Shown here: positions 36,701 through 39,561 of the stretch, in pieces
Position numbering within the stretch: position 1 is the stretch's first letter
Layout: each line of letters begins with the position of its first letter
Assembly: GCA_021737865.1 (NCBI GenBank)
Contig: JAIPDC010000006.1
Location: forward strand, 1 to 39,561
Source: Rhodoferax sp.
Lineage (GTDB): Bacteria > Pseudomonadota > Gammaproteobacteria > Burkholderiales > Burkholderiaceae_C
Direction: 5' to 3'
Length of the DNA stretch: 39,561 nucleotides
Notes under the pieces: generated by a model
The model's database searches: none
What the model was told of the DNA's origin: nothing
The model's input: only the letters and a program-made list of their open reading frames with translations
Position numbers and translations under genes: made by a program

Positions 36701-37186
36701 GGCATGCACAATGTTGTCTTTGAGACGCACCCCTATCCGGGTCATTTCGGCTGGGGCAAGCCGGGCGTCGATGTCCACCGGGACTGGTTGCAGTGTGTAC
36801 CTGCCGGCAGCGGACTGTGCGTATGGAAAGAACGTATGAGGGCGCTCGACACCCCTTTGTTCATGGGTGAATTTCAGCCTTGGGCCGACATGGATGGCGA
36901 ACTGGGAGGACAAATCACCCGCGCCAGTTTTGATGCGTATGCCCAACTGGGCTGGGCTGCTGCTGTCTGGTCCTTCAAGGTTATAAGTTTCAACGGTGGG
37001 CAACTGCAATCGAACTGGGGTCTGGTGATGAATGACGAAGAACACCCCTTGCCGGAACTTGATTTTGCAAAGGCTTCCCTTCAGGACATTGAAACCCGCT
37101 TCAAAAGCTTTGGAAGCGTTCCGTATCGAGTCCGCTCCGAGGTAAAAAAATGGATGAAAAGCGACGCGGCACCAAACCCCTTTTAG
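33731..37186 (+). CDS. Exported GH3-GH5 fusion (beta-glucosidase plus exo-beta-glucanase-like domain)
   Basis: This 1151-aa two-enzyme protein has a signal peptide of about 28 residues (LLSVNAAHADA). The GH3 part spans about 30-740: KHFAAYGAAVGGRDYNAVD, the nucleophile Asp287 in MVSDWGSV, the second GH3 domain, PFGFGLSYTDF, and a fibronectin-III-like end (ASLTLKNTGNVAGEEVVQLYL). The GH5 part spans about 765-1135: LKGVNLGNWLLPEFW, MVRLPFIWSLI, ILDLHGAVG, acid/base Glu943 in LLNEPWG, nucleophile Glu1047 in FMGEFQPW. The GH5 domain resembles exo-beta-1,3-glucanase types. The frame opens earlier inside the ATPase gene, but the ATG at 33731 gives the signal peptide. All catalytic residues are present in both halves, so both should be active. 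Linkage specificity is not certain. Confidence 0.93.
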   Translation: MKIPHLLTALFCLVQAFTLLSVNAAHADALDAKVEALLQRMTVQEKVGQLTQYSGESQATGPVTFKGDQERSIREGYVGSLLNVIGANSTRQYQEVAMQSRLKIPLLFGMDVIHGYKTTFPIPLAEAASWDLTAIEQGARISAIEAAASGIHWTFAPMVDIARDPRWGRVMEGAGEDTYLASKIAYARVKGFQGKKLGDTDSVMATAKHFAAYGAAVGGRDYNAVDMSQRMLWETYLPPFKAALDAGAATFMNSFNDLNGIPATGSTYLQRDILKGQWGFTGFMVSDWGSVGEMVAHGYARDKSDAARLAINAGSDMDMESNAYRDHLPALLADKKVTQTVLDDAVRRVLRKKFELGLFDDPFRFSNAEREKALVGHTAHRLAAREMAAKSIVLLKNDKKVLPLSRDTRTIAFIGPMVKAVKDNHGFWSVTLPDVDYSKFIVTQWDGLKNHLRPDTKLLYAKGSEIEGDDRSGFAEAIRIARQADVVVVSVGERWDMSGEAKSRSSLRLPGVQEELVQALQATGKPIVVLINAGRPLVFNWIADNVSAILYSWWLGSEAGNAIADVLLGDYNPSAKLPISFPRAEGQIPVYYNKFNTGRPAADDKAGGYVSGYIDLQGSPRYPFGFGLSYTDFAYADLRLDTTRMRKGEKITASLTLKNTGNVAGEEVVQLYLRDKVASVVRPVLELKDFQKVRLEAGQSRRVTFTVDREKLSFYNAQLQWGAEPGDFELMVGASAADIRLRANFELQDDAHSLLRTQGTQWVTSDGSPIALKGVNLGNWLLPEFWMMGYPDNTAVNDHCSLQTVLDQRFGLQERERLIRLFRDNWITDRDWDLIPQFGLNMVRLPFIWSLIEDENNPRHLRPDAWHYLDAAIAKAKSRGLYVILDLHGAVGAQGKEHHSGCAGQNHYWTKPEYQQRTDWLWRQIATRYRDNPVVAGYGLLNEPWGSTDVQLVEVSRKLYKSIREIDPHHIILLADHPNGIAAYGKPLEHGMHNVVFETHPYPGHFGWGKPGVDVHRDWLQCVPAGSGLCVWKERMRALDTPLFMGEFQPWADMDGELGGQITRASFDAYAQLGWAAAVWSFKVISFNGGQLQSNWGLVMNDEEHPLPELDFAKASLQDIETRFKSFGSVPYRVRSEVKKWMKSDAAPNPF

Positions 37187-37241
37187 CTGCCATTTCGAGT
37201 TGCTGTCTACTGACTGGTAATCCCTTCGAGCGGGAGAAATT

Positions 37242-38384
37242 ATGCGGCACATCATTCGGATATTGATACATTTCGGTTTGCTATTGATGGGCATTGGAGC
37301 GAATGGTGGTGAGCTAACGCAGCAGACTTTTCACTCCCCAATTCTGGGCAAGGAACACCGCTATCTTGTTTATCTTCCGGATGACTATGCACATACAAAC
37401 CAGCAGTTCCCCGTGCTGTACCTACTGCATGGCGCAGGTGGTGATGAGAACGAGTGGTGGAAGGAAGGAAGCGTCAAAGACACGATAGACGGCCTTGTCA
37501 GGCGTGGAGAAATTCAGCCTATGGTGGTGGTCATGCCGGGGCACTCACGGACATGGTGGATCGATAGTGTGGGCGCAAAGGCTGAATCGGCCTTGCTAAA
37601 TGAGTTGATGCCGCATGTTGAATCCAACTTTCGCGTACAACAACACCCGCCCCAGCGCCTCGTTGCCGGAGTTTCTGCTGGTGGATATGGTGCCCTGAAT
37701 CTGGTGCTCAAATATCCGCAGATGTTTACAGCCGCCGCATTGTTCAGCCCGGCGATCTACGATCCGTGGCCACCAGAACACTCTTCTGCACTCTCTCAAC
37801 CGCCATTCCAGACAGCTGGTCGATTTGATCTGCAGAAGTGGAGCACGCAGCACTACACCCGATTTCTGAATGCCTACAAGCAGTCAGCAACCATTGTGCC
37901 GCTCTACATCGAGGCGGGCGATCACGACAATCTTGGCATTGCGCTGCACTCCACCATGCTGTTTGACAAGTTGCGCATCCATCAACCGGATGCCATCGCA
38001 TTGAAGGTGAGCGACGGGGGGCACGATTGGGGATTTTGGCGGGGGGCGTTTCCCAAGGCGCTGGAGTTCTTGAATGCTCGCCTACAACCGGCGCAGGAAC
38101 AGCAACCCATCCGCGCGATGAGCTACAACATTCGCTGCGGATATTGCGAAAACGAAAGCGATGTCAATCATTGGAGTCGGCGAAAATTTTTGGTGGCAGA
38201 CGTTATCCGGCGATCCCGGGCGGACGTCGTTGGGTTGCAGGAGGTGGAGTTGTTTCAAGCCAGGAGTCTGGCAGTGCTTCTGGGCGATTTTGACTGGGTT
38301 GGGGTTGGGCGTGATGACGGCGCCGACAAAGGCGAAATGAATGCTGTATTCGTGCGGCGTTCTGCTTTTTCCATCAACTCGTAG
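37242..38384 (+). CDS. Exported esterase (putative esterase/FrmB-like) fused to N-terminal half of an EEP domain, ended by TAG
   Basis: The protein has a signal peptide of about 22 residues. An alpha/beta-hydrolase of the putative-esterase family follows (about 30-285), with LYLLHGAGGDENEWW, nucleophile Ser in GVSAGGYGAL, Asp in EAGDHDN and His in DGGHDWGFW. An endonuclease/exonuclease/phosphatase (EEP) domain then begins: SYNIRCGYC and the metal-binding Glu in GLQEVE. The frame stops at TAG 38382-38384 in the middle of this fold. The rest of the domain continues in the same frame right after the stop, so the protein was longer. GGGAG precedes the ATG. The esterase half should be functional; the EEP half lacks its His/Asp catalytic residues unless the TAG is read through. 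It ends the beta-glucan gene set. Confidence 0.9.
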   Translation: MRHIIRILIHFGLLLMGIGANGGELTQQTFHSPILGKEHRYLVYLPDDYAHTNQQFPVLYLLHGAGGDENEWWKEGSVKDTIDGLVRRGEIQPMVVVMPGHSRTWWIDSVGAKAESALLNELMPHVESNFRVQQHPPQRLVAGVSAGGYGALNLVLKYPQMFTAAALFSPAIYDPWPPEHSSALSQPPFQTAGRFDLQKWSTQHYTRFLNAYKQSATIVPLYIEAGDHDNLGIALHSTMLFDKLRIHQPDAIALKVSDGGHDWGFWRGAFPKALEFLNARLQPAQEQQPIRAMSYNIRCGYCENESDVNHWSRRKFLVADVIRRSRADVVGLQEVELFQARSLAVLLGDFDWVGVGRDDGADKGEMNAVFVRRSAFSINS

Positions 38385-38882
38385 AAGACGTTGTGGTTAT
38401 CTGAAACGCCAGAGCAAGTGTCAATCGGATGGGACGCTGCGCTCAATCGCACAGTAACCATTGTCAGCCTCAAGAGCAAGAGTACGGGGCAGAACTTAAG
38501 CTTCCTCAATACACATTTTGATCACATGGGACAGCGCGCCCGCAAAGAAAGTGCGGCATTGATTTCAAGAGTCATCGCCGGGATGAGCGACAAGTCACCA
38601 AGAATCCTGGTGGGTGACCTCAATGCTGCTGCGAACTTTCCTGGGTATGAATTGTTGACACATCAGATGCACGATGCAGCAGTGGTGACCGTTGCCCCAG
38701 GCACGGGCGGAGACATGACCTTCAATGGCTTTGGCAAGGACTTGCAACCCGGAAATAAGATCGACTACCTGTTTGTCAGCCCGGGCCAGGAGGTCAAATC
38801 GCACAAGGTCATTACCGACTTGTATGACGGACTGTACCCATCGGACCACTTTCCTGTGGTGATCGAGGTGACACTGCGTTAG
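38385..38882 (+). pseudogene. C-terminal half of the EEP phosphatase/nuclease domain, separated by in-frame TAG
   Basis: This segment is in the same frame as the preceding gene and continues its homology without a gap: KTLWLSETPEQVS, GWDAALNRTVTIVSLKSK, FLNTHFDHMGQRAR, RILVGDLNAA, KIDYLFVSPG and SDHFPVVIEV. These are the second-half motifs of EEP enzymes, including the catalytic Asp-Leu-Asn and Ser-Asp-His. A TTG at 38391 could in theory start a 163-aa protein, but no ribosome site precedes it and the fragment lacks the first metal-binding residues. A nonsense mutation is the simplest explanation; a sequencing error or amber read-through are alternatives. Confidence 0.75.
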
Positions 38883-38885
38883 TTT

Positions 38886-38910
38886 GGAGCGGGTGATGGG
38901 AACCCGCTCC
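38886..38910 (+). terminator. Hairpin after the EEP region, probable terminator
   Basis: GGAGCGGGT and ACCCGCTCC form a perfect 9-bp stem with a 7-nt loop, starting 3 nt after the stop codon. The following TTCTCTCTTC is pyrimidine-rich but not a T run, so termination efficiency is uncertain. Confidence 0.5.
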
Positions 38911-39214
38911 ACTTCTCTCTTCACTCGACAGCATCGAAGTTGGAACAGCGTTTGTATCATGGTTTTGTATGAGCTGGGAGATCAATTTTCCCTAGCTACG
39001 GCGCCGGATTCGGCCACTTTTCGTGATCACGTTTGTATGAGTGCAGCTAATCGCAACTTTTGCACACAGGTTGCCCAGAACAAATGGGAATCGAACCGGC
39101 ATACGTGATGATTGAAGTGGGTTGCGGTGAACTAGGCCGCGAGATCAAAATACTGGCTTGGCTGCGTCAGTTTGACGCCGAGCAGCCAGTCAGAGACTGG
39201 GCGTGAACTTGTTC
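38911..39214. other. Gene-free stretch between the glucan locus and the toxin gene
   Basis: I see no gene that I can support in these 304 nt. Short open frames on both strands have no ribosome site or recognisable motif. It may be the scar of past rearrangement, since it separates the metabolic locus from a toxin-antitoxin module, but there is no clear insertion-sequence end. Confidence 0.5.
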
Positions 39215-39544
39215 TTACTCGAACAAATCAGCGTGTGTTCCAGTTCGGACAAAGATAATTAACCCTTGCTTGCTGCTGTCATCAAGTTTGTAGGCAAGCA
39301 AAAAATCACCGCCAACATGACACTCCCGATGCCCGACCCAATCGCCACACAACGGGTGATCAAGCCATTCAGGCCCAAGCGGTCCATCGTTCGCGATCAA
39401 CAGCAGCATCACTTCCTTTAGCCGGTTCAAGTCGAAGCGACCCGCCCGTGTGATGCGCTCCCAGTCCTTCAAAAAGGACTTGGCATAGTCAACCGCTCGG
39501 GGTAGTGTTGCGCGTTTACTTGCTGCTGTTCTTTTCGAGGTCAT
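39215..39544 (-). CDS. YafQ-family type II toxin (RelE/ParE superfamily endoribonuclease)
   Basis: This 109-aa basic protein matches the YafQ toxin fold. The catalytic set of E. coli YafQ is all present: His63 in LDHPL, His76 in HRECHV, Asp80 in GGDF, His104 in TGTHADLF and Phe108. YafQ cleaves mRNA at the ribosome. The N-terminus carries about 15 extra residues (TSKRTAASKRATLPRA) before the usual core, so a later start is possible. The ATG at 39544 overlaps the end of an upstream frame that looks like the antitoxin, the usual arrangement. It is transcribed away from the right edge, toward the glucan locus. Confidence 0.88.
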   Translation of the reverse strand: MTSKRTAASKRATLPRAVDYAKSFLKDWERITRAGRFDLNRLKEVMLLLIANDGPLGPEWLDHPLCGDWVGHRECHVGGDFLLAYKLDDSSKQGLIIFVRTGTHADLFE

Positions 39545-39561
39545 TGAACAGTTCGTCTGCG
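39516..39561 (-). CDS. C-terminal end of a probable antitoxin gene (partial, truncated by window)
   Basis: On the minus strand a frame entering from the window edge encodes ADELFNDLEKNSSK and stops with TAA at 39516-39518. It overlaps the toxin start by 29 nt. Position and overlap are those of a RelB/DinJ-type antitoxin, but only 14 residues are visible, so identity rests on context. Confidence 0.55.
   Translation of the reverse strand, partial: ADELFNDLEKNSSK

Noticed and set aside
39108-39214. Short open frames that might be remains of a transposase
   Set aside because: No motif, ribosome site or inverted ends could be identified, and I could not match either strand to a known family.

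Overview
The window looks like a carbohydrate-utilisation region from a betaproteobacterium, most likely Burkholderiales/Comamonadaceae. The grounds are moderate-to-high GC, the style of the proteins, and short repeats resembling ones I recall from that family. The genus cannot be fixed from the sequence alone. No rRNA, tRNA, CRISPR array or intact insertion sequence was seen.

Left edge (1-1586): the C-terminal part of a GH31 alpha-glucosidase-type enzyme, then a small unknown protein. Positions 1633-13053 hold a tightly packed minus-strand operon for N-acetylglucosamine and chitin oligosaccharides. In transcription order it encodes an HPr-Enzyme I fusion, a GlcNAc-type PTS EIICBA, a periplasmic GH20 hexosaminidase, a GntR/UTRA regulator, NagA, a SIS-type glucosamine-6-phosphate deaminase, an exported SGNH hydrolase and a NagX-type membrane protein. 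Junctions are 4-47 nt apart or overlapping, so the route from periplasmic hydrolysis through PTS uptake to fructose-6-phosphate is encoded as one unit with its own phosphorelay.

Centre and right (13512-38882): a second system for beta-glucosides or beta-glucans. It has a TonB-dependent receptor followed by a flavin-dependent halogenase-like protein, then (minus strand) a periplasmic glycerophosphodiester phosphodiesterase. Next come a LacI regulator, a GH1 beta-glucosidase, a complete CUT1 ABC importer, a GH30 enzyme, a Tat-exported phospholipase C, a second paralogous CUT1 importer, an exported GH3-GH5 fusion, and an exported esterase fused to an EEP phosphatase/nuclease domain. That last gene is cut by an in-frame TAG. 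Three closely related LacI-type palindromes (consensus TGGAAMCGKTTCCA) lie upstream of the receptor, between the phosphodiesterase and lacI, and upstream of the second ABC operon, so one regulator probably controls the whole set.

The most interesting reading is that the second locus takes apart beta-glucans carrying phospho- or acyl-substituents, for example osmoregulated periplasmic or cyclic glucans. It couples four beta-glucosidase-type folds with a glycerophosphodiesterase, a phosphocholine-type phospholipase C, an esterase and an EEP phosphodiesterase. This is inference. Other unusual points are a short repeat that brackets the GH30 gene in inverted orientation and recurs inside an ABC ATPase coding sequence, the GH3-GH5 fusion, and the TAG-split esterase-EEP gene. 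A YafQ-like toxin and the end of its antitoxin lie at the right edge.
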